From assembly GCF_963924675.1 (NCBI RefSeq), contig NC_089226.1:42983124-43047123 (forward strand): a DNA stretch of 64,000 bases. Reading direction: 5' to 3'. How positions within the stretch are numbered: position 1 is the stretch's first letter; every line of letters starts with the position of its first letter. This stretch comes from Phocoena phocoena (lineage: Eukaryota > Chordata > Mammalia > Artiodactyla > Phocoenidae). The position numbers were made by a program, and so were the translations under genes. The notes under the pieces were generated by a model, which was not told the origin of the DNA, did not search any database, and worked only from the letters and a program-made list of their open reading frames with translations. This document shows positions 47,551 through 60,654 of the stretch, one piece after another.

Positions 47551-50261
47551 TAAGTTACTAAAATCTGGAATGAGAAATTTTGTCACCACAAGCTGATGAA
47601 AGTCATAAAATATTTAATCCCAGTTACTCCATTTTAATACTCATTACACAGGAAAAATGAATTCCTTTCATTATAAAATTTAGTAAACTGAAAACAACAT
47701 TATATGATTGATACATTGTGTGACTGTGAGGAATGAAGAAAAGAAACAAGGGCATTTTGACTATCGATGTGTGTCTGCTCTGAGGAAAGAAAACTGAAGC
47801 AATGTTTAGAAGTTGAAATTCTCATTTAATTGTTTAAATTCTGAGTAAGTCTTTTAGGTCAAGTATTAACTAATGATGAAAGAAATATAACATTAAAAAC
47901 GTGACATAAATTTCTTTATTTCCAAGTAAAACATGGTGAAATCTCCCTCTTTCTCTCTCTCTCCTCTCTCTCTCAATATCTATATATAGAGGTATGAATA
48001 TAGACATAGATATAAATATAAATATAAACATAGATATAGATCTATCTACAATTGAGAAACTGTTTCACAGGTTTTTGGACTCAAAACTACCCAATAATTA
48101 TATAAATATTAAAAATATCAATGATATACTTACGTTGGTTCAGATTAGTGAAATGTTTATGAGAAAATGGGGTTTCTTCTCCATTAGTTTGCCTTCTGTC
48201 AGTGGGACTTAATGTTGGTAAGGTTAAAGGCACCACTTTGTATCACAAGCTAGGTGAAATGGCTCTTTTATGTAAGCAAAGTAGAGCAAAGAGTTGGTAC
48301 TTCAGCTCCTTAGTATGCCCCCTGTTTTCAAGAAATTTACGATTTGTGGGGAAAAAATGATTTCTTGTGTCTTGCTTGTGCTGCAAGGCCATCATTCATC
48401 TTGTTAAAATGTGCATATAATAATGCAAGATGTGATTGAATGTCACTCACTTCGATCCCATTGATCACATAGTGTCTGTTTTTCCCAGTGTAATTTGTCA
48501 AGGTAAGACATGCTAAAGATGGAAGCAAATGAGCTCAGTCATCTCACAATTCCTAAGAAGAGAAACTGCTTTAAAAAAATTTTCTGCACATGTTATTGCT
48601 CCTTGTAGTTATTGAATTGAGTCCTCAATTAACAATCTGTTGAGTTTGTTATTATATCTGAAAGTCCCATGTGACATAGGCATAAAAGAACCCCCAATTG
48701 GACTACCATATAACAATAAAAATGAGAACAAAAAATATTAGTTAGCTTTATCTTAATACATATTTTATGAGACATTTAAAAATATGTAAATAATCTGCAA
48801 CCATGAATTTGACATTTTGTACTTATTTTGTTCTTGTTTTAGGAATACACATTATAACTGCTTCTTTATTTACTCTCCAAAAGTAGTCTTCATTGCTGGG
48901 TACTGACACCAAACAATATATGATATTTTACTTTAGAAAAATTGTATTTATGAACAGAGGATAGGGAGGGAAAATGAGAAACACAGAGCATGATGACAAA
49001 GACCTTAAAAGCATAAAGGCTTGAATCAAAATTACAGGACATTCTATATTGCACCAAAATGTTGGTTTTCTTTTTAAGGTTTCTGATAACTCTGAGTATC
49101 AGGAGGAGTTTTTTCCAAATTACTGTGGAGACAGAGGGGAAAGGATTCTGCTAGAAAGAGTGGTTATTTTAGAACACTAAATTTGTAAGTCTTAGGAATC
49201 TACTTAGATGTATGTTTCAGGAACACAGTATAGGGCTCTAGTGAGTTTGGAGTGAGAATCCTTTAATTGATAGTGAGGTCTTTAGGCACTGAGCTTGAAA
49301 GCAGGGCCAGGGACACTTAGATCTCAAAAAGGCTCAAAAAAGAAAGTCATGATTCTTGACAAATAGAGTGACTGATTCTAATTAAAACTTTGGGCTACCA
49401 AGGAAGCTTTGCACCTGGCTCTGAGTAAACACTGATGTTCAAATGCATTAAACTTTGAGGGACTAAAAGAATAAGTAGACCATTTATGTGGAGCTATCAC
49501 ACATTTTGAAGAAGTCCAACCAGAGATATACTTGTTGGAGACCTTGATGGGTATTTTGATGAATGTGAAAGAAAGTTTAGCTTAGAAGAAAGAAGGAAAA
49601 AAATTTTTTTCCCTTTACACATTTTATTTTGGTACTTAATCTATTTTAAACCTCTTCAATTAAAATACTCTTGCAGTTTATTTGGTAACACATGTGTATT
49701 AAATATAATTGCAGGTGCATTTGCTCCATTATTTTCTCAGGAAAAATCTCTAAAAGTAAAATGGCTGGATTAATGTGTTCGTATATTTTAAGACTTGAAG
49801 TGACTTAGTTGACCCCTAGAAAGGTTGCACCACTCCCCAAAGACTTACTTTTAAGTTTAAATTTATTCCTACATTTAACAATTTGTGATTTAAAATTTTT
49901 CTCTCTTGGAATCCCCTGAATTAACATTTGTCTTTTCCTTCATGTATTCTTTCGCTATTCACTCTCTAACTGAGTGATAGAACCTAATGTTTGCTTCAAA
50001 TTATTACAGCTTGGGAGTTCGGGGAGAGATAAAGAAGGTAAGGGTTGACTATGACACCTAAGCATGCAACTGAGCAAGACCAAGTAGCTTGAAAGGGAAG
50101 ACCCTTGAATGCACCAGGGGAAGCATAGGCTGTGGTTATCAATGGTAAAAGCCCTGGGTGAGAAAATAGTGCCCCTCTTATCAAGGACCAATTCCTTTCC
50201 ATCTTCCCTGGATTACAGCCACTAACTTGTATTTACCTAAGGTAGACAGATATTTCTCCAA
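47551..50261. other. Unique AT-rich DNA with microsatellites
   Basis: A CT-rich tract (47944-47974) is followed by a hexamer-like ATAGAT/ATAAAT array (47994-48050), which creates a false NIDIDINI-type peptide. Otherwise only short chance frames. No gene or repeat family recognised. Confidence 0.55.
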
Positions 50262-50873
50262 CAAAGATGGATTTATTCAAGATCAGCTGAGTTACAATTC
50301 AGGATCTGTAACCTTGGTGAGCCACGTTTAAGTTCCTACACAGCAAACCGTGTGTCTGACAGGGTCTTGGTTCTTGGGCCAGGTGTCAGGGCTGAGCCTC
50401 TGAGGTGGGAAAGCAGAGTTCAGGACACTGGACTATAAGAGACCTCCCAGCCCTACGTAATATCAATCAGCTAGAGCTCTCCCAGAGATCTCCGTTTCGA
50501 AGCTTAAGACCCAGCTCCACTCAACAACCAGCAACATACAGTGTAGGACATGCCATGCCAAACAACTAACAAGACAGGAACACAAACCTATGCATTAGCA
50601 GACAGGCTGCCTAAAATAACAATAAGTTCACAGACACCTCAAAACACACCACCGCACATGATCCTGCCCACCAGAAAGACAAAATACAACCTCATCCACC
50701 AGAACACAGGCACCAATCCCTTTCACCAGGAAACCTACACAACCCACTGAACTAACCTTAGCCACTGGAGGCAAACACCAAAAACAAAAGGAAATATGAA
50801 CCTGCAGCCTGCAAAAAGGAGACCCAAAACACAGTAAGTTAAGCAAATGAGAAGACAGAGAACTACGTAGCAG

Positions 50874-51472
50874 ATGAAGGAGCAAGGTAAAAACCTATCA
50901 GAACAAACAAATGAAGAGGAAATAGGAAGTCTACCTGAAAAAGAATTCAGAGTAATGATAGTAAAGATGATCCAAAATCTTGGAAATAGACTTGAGAAAG
51001 TACAAGAAACCTTTAAAAAGGACCTAGAAGAACTAAAGAGCACACAAACAATGATGAAAAACACAATAAATGAAATTAAAAATTCTCTAAAAGGATTCAA
51101 TAGCAGAATAACTGAGGCAGAATGGATAAGTGACCTGGAAAATAAAATAGTGGAAAAAACTATCACAAAGGAGAACAAAAAATAGAATGAAAAGAATTGT
51201 GGACAGTCTCAGAGACCTCTGGGACACCAGTAAACACACCAACATTTGAAATACAGGGGTCTCAGAAGAAGAAGAGGAAAAGAAGAAGAATGAAAAAAAT
51301 ATTTGAAGAGATTATAGTTGAAAAATTCACTAAGATGGGAAAGGAAATAGTCAATTCCAGGAAGTGCAGAGAGTCCCATACAGAATAAATCCAAGCAGAA
51401 ACATGCCAAGACACATAGTAAACAACCTATCAAAAATTAAATACAAAGAAAAACTATTAAAAGCAGCAAGGG
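50874..51472 (+). pseudogene. L1 ORF1 N-terminal and middle part, disabled
   Basis: Starts MKEQGKNLSEQTNEEEIGSL and proceeds into a coiled coil with heptad-like LGNRLEKVQETFKKDLEEL. A premature stop falls at 51183-51185. Beyond it, remnants of the RRM-type domain follow in another frame (near 51197-51388). The rest of ORF1 lies beyond the nested L1, at 53754 onward. ORF1p would form an RNA-binding trimer; this copy cannot. Confidence 0.9.
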
Positions 51473-51473
51473 A

Positions 51474-53343
51474 TGAAGTTGGTAGAGTAGCAGGATACAA
51501 AATTAATAAACAAAAATCTTTTGCACTCCTATAAACAAATGCTGAAAAATCTTAAAGAGAAATTAAGGAAAAATTCAAATTTATCATTACAACACAAAGA
51601 ACAAAATTCTTAGGAATAAACTTACCTAAGAAGAGAAAAAAACTGTATGCAGAAAACTATAAGACACTGATAAAAGAAATTAAAGACAACACAAACAGAC
51701 GGAGAGATATACCATGTTCTTGGGTTGGAAGAATCAACATTGTGAAAGTGACTATAATACCCAAAGCAATCTACAGATTCAATGCAATCCCTATCAAGCT
51801 ACCAGTGGCATTTTTCACAAAACTAGAACAAAAAAGTCCACAGTTTGTATGGAAATACAAAAGACCCTGAAAAGCAAAGCAATCTTCAGAAAGAAAAACA
51901 AAGCTGAAGGAACCATGCTCCAAGACATCAGACTATGCTAGAGTGCTACAGTAATCAAGACTGATACTGGCAGAAAAAGAGAAATATGGATCAATGGAAC
52001 AGGATAGAAAGCCCAGAGATAAACCCACACACATATGTTCATCTTATCTTTGATAAAGGAGGTGAGAATATACAATGGAGAAAAGACACCCTCTTCAATG
52101 AGTGGTGCTGGGAAAACTAAACAGCTACATGGAAAAGAATGAAATTAGAACACTCCCTAACACCATACAAAATAATAAATTCAAAGTGGATTAAAGACCT
52201 AAATGGACGTCCAGACACTAGAAAACTCTTAGAGGAAAATACAGGTAGAACACTCTATGGCATAAATCACAGCAAGATCCTTTTTGACCCACCTCCTAGG
52301 GAAATGGAAATAAAAACAAAAATAAACAAATGAGGGCTTCCCTGGTGGCACAGTGGTGGAGAGTCCGCCTGCTGATGCAGGGAACACAGGTTCATGCCCC
52401 AGCCTGGGAAGATCTCACATGCCATGGAGAGGCTGGGCCCATGTGCCATGACCACTGAGCCTGCGCATCTGGAGCCTGTGCTCCACAACAGGAGAGTCCA
52501 CAGAAGTGGGGGCCCACATACCACAAAAATAAATAAATAAACAAATGATACCTAATGAAACTTAAAAGCTTTTGCACAGCAAACGAAACCATAAACAAGA
52601 CAAAAAGAAAACCCTTAGAATGGGAGAAAATATTTGCAAATGAAGCAACTGACAAAGATTAATCTCTGAAATTTACAAGCAGCTCATACAGCTCAATATC
52701 AAAAAAAAAAAAAAAAAAAAAACCCAATCCAAAAATGGGCAGAAAACCTTAATAAACATTTCTCCAAAGAAGATATGCAGATTGCCAACAAACACATGAA
52801 AGAATGCTCAACATCATTAATCATTAGAGAATTGCAAATCAAAACTATAATTTGATATCTTCTCACACTGGACAGAATGGCCATCTTCAAAAAATCTACA
52901 AACAATAAATGCTAGAGAGGGTGTGGAGAAAAGGGAACACTCTTGCACTGTTCGTGAGAATGTAAATTGATACAGCTACTATGGAGAACAGTATGGAGGT
53001 TCCTTACAAAATGAAAAATAGAACTCCCACACAACCCAGAAATCCCACTACTGAGCATATACCCTGAGAAAATCATAATTCCAAAAGAGTCATGTATCAC
53101 AATGTTCATTGTAGCACTATTTACAATAGCCAGGAAATTTGAGCAACCTAAGTGTCCATCACCAGATGAATGGCTAAAGAAGATGTGGCACATATGTACA
53201 ATAGAATATTACTCAGCGATAAAATAAATGAAATTGAGTTATTTGTAGTGAGGTGGTTGGACGTAGACTCTGTCATACAGAGTGAAGTAAGTCAAAAAGA
53301 GAAAAACAAATACCGTATGCAAAAACATATATATGTACTCTAA
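51474..53343 (+). pseudogene. ORF2 C-terminal half of the nested L1
   Basis: Contains the thumb region (IYRFNAIP type block near 51760), a piece at 52139-52333 (KLEHSLTPY..., [17 protein letters not shown]), then after the SINE the remaining C-terminal region and the cysteine-rich end in broken frames. Stop at 53341-53343. Frameshifts throughout. Confidence 0.88.
52334..52534 (+). mobile_element. CHR-type SINE, third level of nesting
   Basis: Head 'gggcttccctggtggcac' at 52334; the tail is (AAAT)n-like, not pure A. TSD aaataaacaaatga is exact at 52320-52333 and 52535-52548. It must be younger than the L1 it sits in, which is younger than the L1 around both. Confidence 0.96.
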
Positions 53344-54067
53344 AAATATATATATATAGTTCTAAAGAACCAAGGGGCAGGACAGGAATAAAGATGCAGA
53401 CTTAGAGAATTGACTTGAAGACATGAGGAGCAGGAAACGTAAGGTGAGACGAAGTGACAGAGTGGAATATACATATATAAACTACCAAATGTAAAAGATA
53501 CCTAGTGGGAAGCTGTTACACAGCACACGGAGTTCAACACTTGTTTTCTGACCACTTACATGCGTTGGATAGGGAGGGTAGGAGGAGGCACAAGAGGGAG
53601 GGTATGGGGATATATGTATACATAGAGCTGATTCACTTTGTTATACAGCAGAAACTAACACAATAATGTAAAGAAATTATACTCCAATAAAGATGTAAAA
53701 CAAGAAAATACCCCAAAAAACCAAAACAAAATAAAACAAAAAGAAACAAGGGAAAAGCAACAAATATCATACAAGGGAATCCCCAAAAGTTTAAGAACTC
53801 ATCTTTCAGCAGAAACTCTGCAAGCCAGAGGGAGTGGCAGGATATATTTAAAGTGACAAAAGGGAAAAACCTACAACCAAGATTACCATAGCCAGCAAGG
53901 ATCTCATTCAGATTCAAAGGAGAAATTAAAATCTTTACAGACAAGCAAAAGCTAAGAGGATTCAGCACAAACAAACTAGTTTACAACAATTGCTAAAAGA
54001 ACTTCTGTAGGCAGGAAACACAAGAGAGGAAAAGACCCACAATAACAAACTCCAAACAATTAAGAAC

Positions 54068-57000
54068 ATGGTAATAAGAACATACATATCAATAATTACC
54101 TTAAATGTAAATGGATTAAATGCTCCAACCAAAAGACATAGACTGACTGAATGGATACAAAAACAAAACCTTTATGTGTTGTCTACAAGAGACCCACTTC
54201 AGACCTAGGGACACATACAGACTGAAAGTGATGGGATGGAAGAAGATATTCCATGCAAATGGAAATCAAAAGAAAGCTGGAGTAGCAATTTGCTTATCAC
54301 ACAAAATAGACTTTAAAATAAGGACTATTACAAGAGACAAAGAAGGACACTATATAATGATCAAGAGATCAATCCAAGTAGAATATATAATGATTGTAAA
54401 TATTTATTCACCCAGTACAGGAGCAACTCAATACCTAAGGCAAATTCTAACAGGCATAAAAGGGGAAATCGACAGTAACACAATCATAGTAGGGGACTTT
54501 AGCACCCCACTTTCACCAATGGACAGACCATCCAAAATGAAAATAAATATGGAACGACAAGTTTTAAATGACACATTAAACAAGATGGACTTAACTGGTA
54601 CTTATGAGAAATTCCATCCAAAACAAGAGAACACACTTTATTTTCAAGTGCTCATGGAACATTCTCCAGGATAGATCATATCTTGGGTCACAAATCAAGC
54701 CTTGGTAAATTTTTAAAAGTTGAAATCGTATCAAGTATCTTTTCCAACCACAACGCTATGAGAATAGATATCAATTACAGGAAAAAATCAGTAAAAAATA
54801 CAAACACATGGAGCTAAACAACATGCTACTTAATAACCAAGATATCACTGAAGAAATCATAGAGGAAATCAAAAAACACCTAGAAAAAAATGTCAATGAA
54901 AGCACAATGCCACAAAACCTATGGGATGCAGCAAAAGCAGTTCTAAGAGGGAAATTTATAGCAATGCAATCCTACTGCAAGAAACAAGAAACATCTCAAA
55001 TATATAACCTAATCTTACACCTAAGGCAACTAGAGAAAGAAGAACAAAAACCCCCAAATTCAGCAGAAGGAAAGTAATTATAAAGATCAGATCAGAAATA
55101 AATTAAAAACAAATGAAGGTAATAATAGCAAAGATCAATAAAACTAAAAGCTGGTTCTTTCAGAAGGTAAGCAAAATTGATTAACCATTAGCCAGACTCA
55201 ACAAAAAAAAAAAAAAAAAAGGAGAAGACTCATATTAACATAGTTAGAAATGAAAAAGAGAAGTAACAACTGACACTGCAGAAATACAAAGGATCATGAG
55301 AGATTACTACAAACAACTATGCCAACAAATAGGACAACCTGAAAGAACTGGACAAGTTCTTAGAAAGCACAACCTTCTGAGACTGAACAAGGAAGAAATA
55401 GAAAATTTAACAGGTCAATCAGAAGTGCTGAAATTGAAGCTGTGATTAAAAAGTTTCCAACAAAAAAAGCCCAGGACTAGATGGCTTCACAGGTGAATTC
55501 TATCAAACATTTAGAGACGAGCTAACACCTATCATTTGCAAACTCTTCCAAAATATAGCAGAGGGAGGAATACTCCCTAACTCATCCTACAAGGCCACCA
55601 TCTCCGTGATACTGAAACCAGTCAAAGATGTCACAAAAAAAGAAAAATACAGGCCAATATCACTGATGAACATAGATGGAAAAATCCTCAACAAAATATT
55701 AGCAAACAGAATCCAACAGCACATTAAAAGGATCATACACCATGATCAAGTGGGGTTGACCCCTGGAATGCAAGGATTCTTCAGTATATGCAAATCAATC
55801 AGTGTGATACACCTACACCATATTAACAAATTGAAGGATAAAAACAATATGATCACCTAAATAGATGCAGAAAAAGCTTTTGACAAAATTCAACACTGAT
55901 TTATGATAAGAACTCTCCAGAAAGTAGGCATAGAGGGGAACTGCCTCAACATAATAACGGCCATATATGACAAACCCACAGCCAACATCATCCTCAATGG
56001 TGAAAAACTGAAACCATTTCCACTTAGATCAGGAACAAGACAAGGTTGCCCATTCTCACCACTGTAATTCAGCATAGTTTTGGAAGTTTTAACCATAGCA
56101 ATCAGAGACCAGAAAAGAAATAAAAGGAATCCAAATTGGAAAAGAAGAAGTAAAACTGTCACTGTTTGCAGATGACATGATACTATACATAGAGAATCCT
56201 AGTGTTACCAGAAAACTACTAGAGCTAAACAACGAATTTGGTAAAGTAGCAGGATACAAAATTAATGCACAGAAATCTCTTGCCTTCCTATACACTAATG
56301 ATGAAAAATCTGAAAGTGAAATTAAGGAAACACTCTCATTTACCATTGCAACAAAAAGAATAAAATACCTAGGAATAAACCCACCTAAGGAGAAAAAAGA
56401 CCTGTATGCAGAAAACCTTAAGACACTGATGAAAGAAATTAAAGACGATATTAACAGATGGAGAGATATACGATGTTCATGGGTTGGAAGAATCAACATT
56501 TTGAAAATGACTATAGTACCCATAGCAATGTACAGACTCAATGCAATCCCTATCAAACTGCAAATAGCATTTTTCACAGTACTAGAACAAAAAAATTCGT
56601 AATTTGTATAGAAACACAAAAGACCCCAAATAGCCAAAACAATCTTGAGAAAGAAAAATGGAGCTGGAAGAATGAGGTGCCCTGTGTTTAGACTATACTT
56701 CAAAGCTACAGTAATCAAGACAGTGTGGTACTGGCACAAAAACAGAAATATAGGTCAATGGAACAGGATAGAAAGCCCAAAGATAGACCCACACACATAT
56801 GGTCATCTTATGTTTGATAAAGGAGGCAAGAATATACAATGGAGTAAAGACAGCCTCTTCAATAAGTGGTTCTGGGAAAACTGGACAGCTACATGTAAAA
56901 GAATGAATTTAGAACACTCCCTTATACCATACATAAATATAAACTCATAATGGATTAAAGAACTAAATGTAAGACCAGATACTATAAAACTCTTAGAGGA

Positions 57001-57876
57001 AAACATAAGCAGAAAACTTTATGACATAAATCACAGCAAGATCCATTTTGACCCACCTCCTAGAGTAATGGAAATAAAATAAATAAATAAACAAATGGGA
57101 CCTAATGAAACTTAAAAGCTTTTGCACAGAAAAGGAAACCATAAACAAGACAAAAAGACAACCTTCAGAATGTGAGAAAATATTTGCAAACGAAACAACT
57201 GACATAGATTAATCTTCAAAATATATAAGCAGCTCATACTGCTCAATACCAATAAAACAAACACCCTAATCCAAAATTGGGCAGAAGATCTAAATAGACA
57301 TTTCTCCAAAGAAGATATACAGATTGCCAACAAACACATCAAAGGATGCTCAACATCACCAATCATTAGAGAAATGCAAAACAAAACCACAATGAGGTAT
57401 CATCTCATGCTGGTCAGAATAGTCATCATCAAAAAATCTACAAACAATAAATGCTGGAGAGGGTGTGAATTAAAGGGAACCCTCTTGCACTGTTGTTGGG
57501 AATGTAAATTGATACAGCCACTCTGGAGAACAGTATGGAAGTTCCTTAAAAAACTAAAAATAGAATACCATATGATCAGCAACCCCACTCCTGGGCATAT
57601 ACCTTGAGAAAATCATAATTCAAAACGTGTCATGTACAACAATGCTCATTGCAGCACTATTTACAATAGACAGGACATGGAAGCAGCCTAAGTATCCATT
57701 GACAGATGAATGGATTAAGAAGATGTGTCACATATATACAATGGAATATTACTCAGTCATAAAAACAACTGAGTTATTTGTAGTGAGGGGAATGGACTTG
57801 GAGTCTGTCTTATCGAGTGAAGTAAGTCAGAAAGAGAAAAACAAATACCATATGCTAACACATATATATGAAAAAA
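54068..57876 (+). pseudogene. L1 ORF2 of the long L1, disabled
   Basis: Begins MVIRTYISIITLNVNGLNAP at 54068, the normal ORF2 start. The endonuclease continues at 54174-54674 after a frameshift (CCLQETHF, GDFSTPLSP where GDFN is usual). The reverse transcriptase lies in pieces at 55606-55860 ([29 protein letters not shown]) and 56177-56602. [10 protein letters not shown] near 56160-56190 retains the catalytic FADD. The cysteine-rich block is at 57374-57607. The normal stop is lost, the frame running to about 57950. Several stops and frameshifts. Confidence 0.93.
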
Positions 57877-58257
57877 AAAACAGAAAAGAAAAGAAAGAAA
57901 ATGGTCCTGAAGAGCATAGGGATAGGACAGGAATAAAGACTCAGAGGTAGAGAAGGGACTTGAGGACACAGGGAAGGGGAAGTGTAAGCTGGGATGAAGT
58001 GAGAGAGTGGCATTTACATGTATACACTACCAAATGTAAAATAGATAGCTAGTGGGAAGCACCTGCATCACACAGCGTGATCAGCTTGGTGCTTTGTGAC
58101 CACCTAGAGGGGTGGGATAGGGAGTTTGGGAGGGAGATGCAAGAGGGAGGGGATATGGGGATATATCTATACATATAGCTGATTCACGTTTTTATACAGC
58201 AGCAGCTAACAGAAACTTGTAAAGCAATTATTCTCCAATAAAGGTGTTTAAAAAAAT

Positions 58258-58660
58258 AAGTCATGGGTTTTTATATTTAGGATAATAGGGTAATTTGTAA
58301 TCAGCATGTGATGTAAACTCTGAAGACTGATTTAATAACTAACTTCTGTGCTTCATTGTGTGTCACTTGAAATTTTTGAGGTTCTAATTAATCATTTTAA
58401 AAGTGGAAGAAAACAGTAACTACTTGAAAAGATAAGCAAATATGCAAGTGTTTTGTAAACCAAAAAGCTGTTTACAAAAAAAGATTGGGATTTGGCTTTA
58501 CAAATGCAAGATGAAATTCTTTAAACCCTCTATCATTTATATTTATCCGAATTGATAGTTGGAGTCATATTATATTAATCTGATTAAATATTTAGCTTCA
58601 GCCATGGTGTTTTCTAATATAGGATTGATGTTATAAATGCATGTTTTTTTTCCTCCCTCC
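58258..58660. other. Unique AT-rich DNA
   Basis: No recognised feature. Confidence 0.45.
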
Positions 58661-58664
58661 TTTC

Positions 58665-59060
58665 TTCCCTCTGTTGAAAGAGTTTATCTAAAAGACATGA
58701 CTGCAGCTGGACCCAGGCAATCCGAGGCTCTTCACCCACTCCCTGTCTTTGAAATGTACCCCTGCCCACTGTTCTCGAACTAGGAACTACTTTAAGGACA
58801 CAGTCTTACGAGAGCAATGTGTTGTTGAAACCATCAAGACTGAATATGTGACTGAACTTTGTTAATGCCTCATATAAGATTCTGGGGAACTTGTACAGAT
58901 ATCTACTCATCTTAGTGCCACCCAAGACAAGCTTCATGTAAGTTCCCTTGCTTATTAAATTGGCCACCTACCAGTCTGGAGTGATCTGCCTCTTTCTTCT
59001 CTCTCTCCTTGCCCTCTCCGTAGGGGATCTAGTTTTAGATCTCCCCCAGTGAACTTTACA
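58665..59060 (+). mobile_element. Possible solo LTR
   Basis: About 400 bp of less AT-rich sequence with a promoter-like 'cctcatataagattctgg' near 58870, a polyadenylation-like 'gcttattaaattggcc' near 58950 and a pyrimidine-rich U5-like tail ('ctctttcttctctctctcc'). The order TATA, polyadenylation signal, CT-rich end suggests an LTR. I could not fix the ends or see a TSD, and I do not recognise the family. Confidence 0.4.
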
Positions 59061-59297
59061 GGTTATGAATAGCACCTTCTCTAGGTTACTCCTCTTTTTC
59101 ATTCTTTCTTCTTTCTTCTTTTACATTTTCTTTATGCATTTGATAAACACATCATTTAGTTATTTAATAAACAAAACACTCACTTGTTTAAAAAATTCAG
59201 AAAGCATGAGAAAACACATTGTGAAAATTCTCCTCACTGCATGGATCAGCCACTCAGAAAATAATTTCTCACATATTATCTTTCTTTCTCTCTCTAG

Positions 59298-59314
59298 ACA
59301 CACACACACACACA
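59298..59314. repeat. (CA)n microsatellite
   Basis: A short pure AC run preceded by a CT-rich stretch. Confidence 0.9.
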
Positions 59315-59379
59315 TCTCATTTTTATTAAAAAAATAACTACTGGATGTTAAATTCACCATTCTTCACTTTTGTTTATTC

Positions 59380-60600
59380 ACTTAAAATTCACTTAAAATA
59401 CATTTTGAAGGTTGTCCCATATGGGCTTATACATTTGTTTTTACAGCTGTACAATTGTACACTATGACTATGCCATAAATTATTTAAGCAGCTTCCTATT
59501 GATGGACATTTTCATTGTTTCCCAATTTTTTATTTTACAACAATATTCTATTGTCATTTCACACATGTGATTACCACTAAAGGACAAATATCTATAACTG
59601 GAATTGGTAATTCAAAGAGTGAATGCATTTGTAACTTATAAATGTTGTCAAATCTCCCTTTATAGATTTTGTACCAGTTTTTATTCCCATCAGAAATTCA
59701 TGAGAGTACCTTTCTCCTAACATGGCCCTCACAATGTTTCAAGAACTGTTTGATCAATTAGATAAGTTAAGAAAAATTTTGTCATTCTTTAAAATTTGGA
59801 TTTCTTTTATTATGAGAAGGGTTGATCATCCTTCCAATTGTTTAAGGGCCCTTTAAATTTATTTTTTTGTTAATTATCTTTATATACTTTTCCTATCTTT
59901 TTGTTATTTCATTATTTATGAATATTTTAATGGATATTTGCTCACATATGGGTACACGTATCTGCTTTTCTATGTAAGGAATTGCAGTTTTTTCCCGTGT
60001 TTGTTTGTGTTTGGATTTTTAAAGTTGTCTTTTATCATGTCTTTTTTCATTATTATGAACTCAAATTACAAATCTTCCAATATGCTGTTTTGAGAACACA
60101 TGTCATGTCACATTAAACAGATCATTCTCAACTTGAGATCATTCAATTACTCTGTAGCATTATTTTCTTATACTGTTATAAATAACCTGCTAAGTTTCAA
60201 TATATGTTCCACTATGAATTTATTTTATGTATTTTAAAATTAATTACTCTATTTTTACATTTTTCAGACAGTTTCCAAGTTGTTTAAACATTCTATTAAA
60301 GAATATGGGTCTTACCAAATTATCTGTTTTATTATCTTTGTCATACACTAATTTGGTAATATATTTTAGCCTATATCAGGACTTCCCATTCAGTTGCACA
60401 GATGTGGCTATCCATGTGCTAACATCATAATTATAGATATATTAACTTTATTATAATATTTTTTAAATTATTGTACATAGTCCCCCTTTATTACTAGTCT
60501 CTGGGATATATTGTTGTTAATTGAAATGTTGTGTTGAACGTGTGAATAACTTCAAATTTCCTAGGTAATGAAAAATTGTACATAAAAGTGGTTGTAACAA
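59380..60600 (-). repeat. Ancient L1M (L1ME-like) ORF2 fragment
   Basis: 'ctattgatggacattttcat', 'aactggaattggtaattcaa' and 'gattttgtaccagtttttat' in the left part and 'ctttgtcatacactaatttg' with 'tagtccccctttattac' in the right part follow reverse ORF2 of ancient L1M. Highly diverged, no usable frame. Confidence 0.72.
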
Positions 60601-60654
60601 CTTAATTTCCAAACAGTCATGTATGACAGGTCCCATCACTTACAAACCTCTCCA

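Larger units (their letters stand above)
51474..53738 (+). mobile_element. 5'-truncated L1 nested in the ORF1 tail of another L1
   Basis: Immediately after 'aagcagcaaggga' of ORF1, the sequence jumps to ORF2 just past the reverse-transcriptase catalytic motif ('ggtagagtagcaggatac'), runs to the 3' UTR ('actccaataaagatgt') and a degenerate A-rich tail. The host L1 resumes with a second copy of the target: aaaagcagcaaggga (51459-51473) versus aaaagaaacaaggga (53739-53753), 13 of 15. Same orientation as the host. It contains a CHR SINE at 52334. Confidence 0.95.
50262..58257 (+). mobile_element. Long L1 carrying a nested L1
   Basis: A GC-richer 5' UTR-like part (from about 50262; left edge uncertain) leads to ORF1 (from 50874), is interrupted at 51474-53738 by another L1, and resumes with the ORF1 tail, ORF2 (ATG at 54068) and a 3' UTR ending in an 'aataaaggtgttta' A-rich tail near 58257. 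Without the insert it is about 5.7 kb, near full length. Many stops and frameshifts make it inactive. I did not find a convincing outer TSD. Confidence 0.94.

Noticed and set aside
47994..48212. NIDIDINI-type repeat peptide as a low-complexity protein
   Set aside because: It is translated from an ATAGAT/ATAAAT microsatellite.
49336..49351. Left TSD for the long L1 ending at 58257
   Set aside because: A partial match to 'aagtcatg' after 58257 exists, but the 0.9 kb between 49352 and 50262 is AT-rich and unlike an L1 5' UTR, so I regard it as chance.
56089..56739. 216-codon minus-strand frame as a membrane protein
   Set aside because: It is the antisense shadow of L1 ORF2; the complementary strand carries the FADD motif. 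Hydrophobicity comes from T-rich antisense of A-rich L1.
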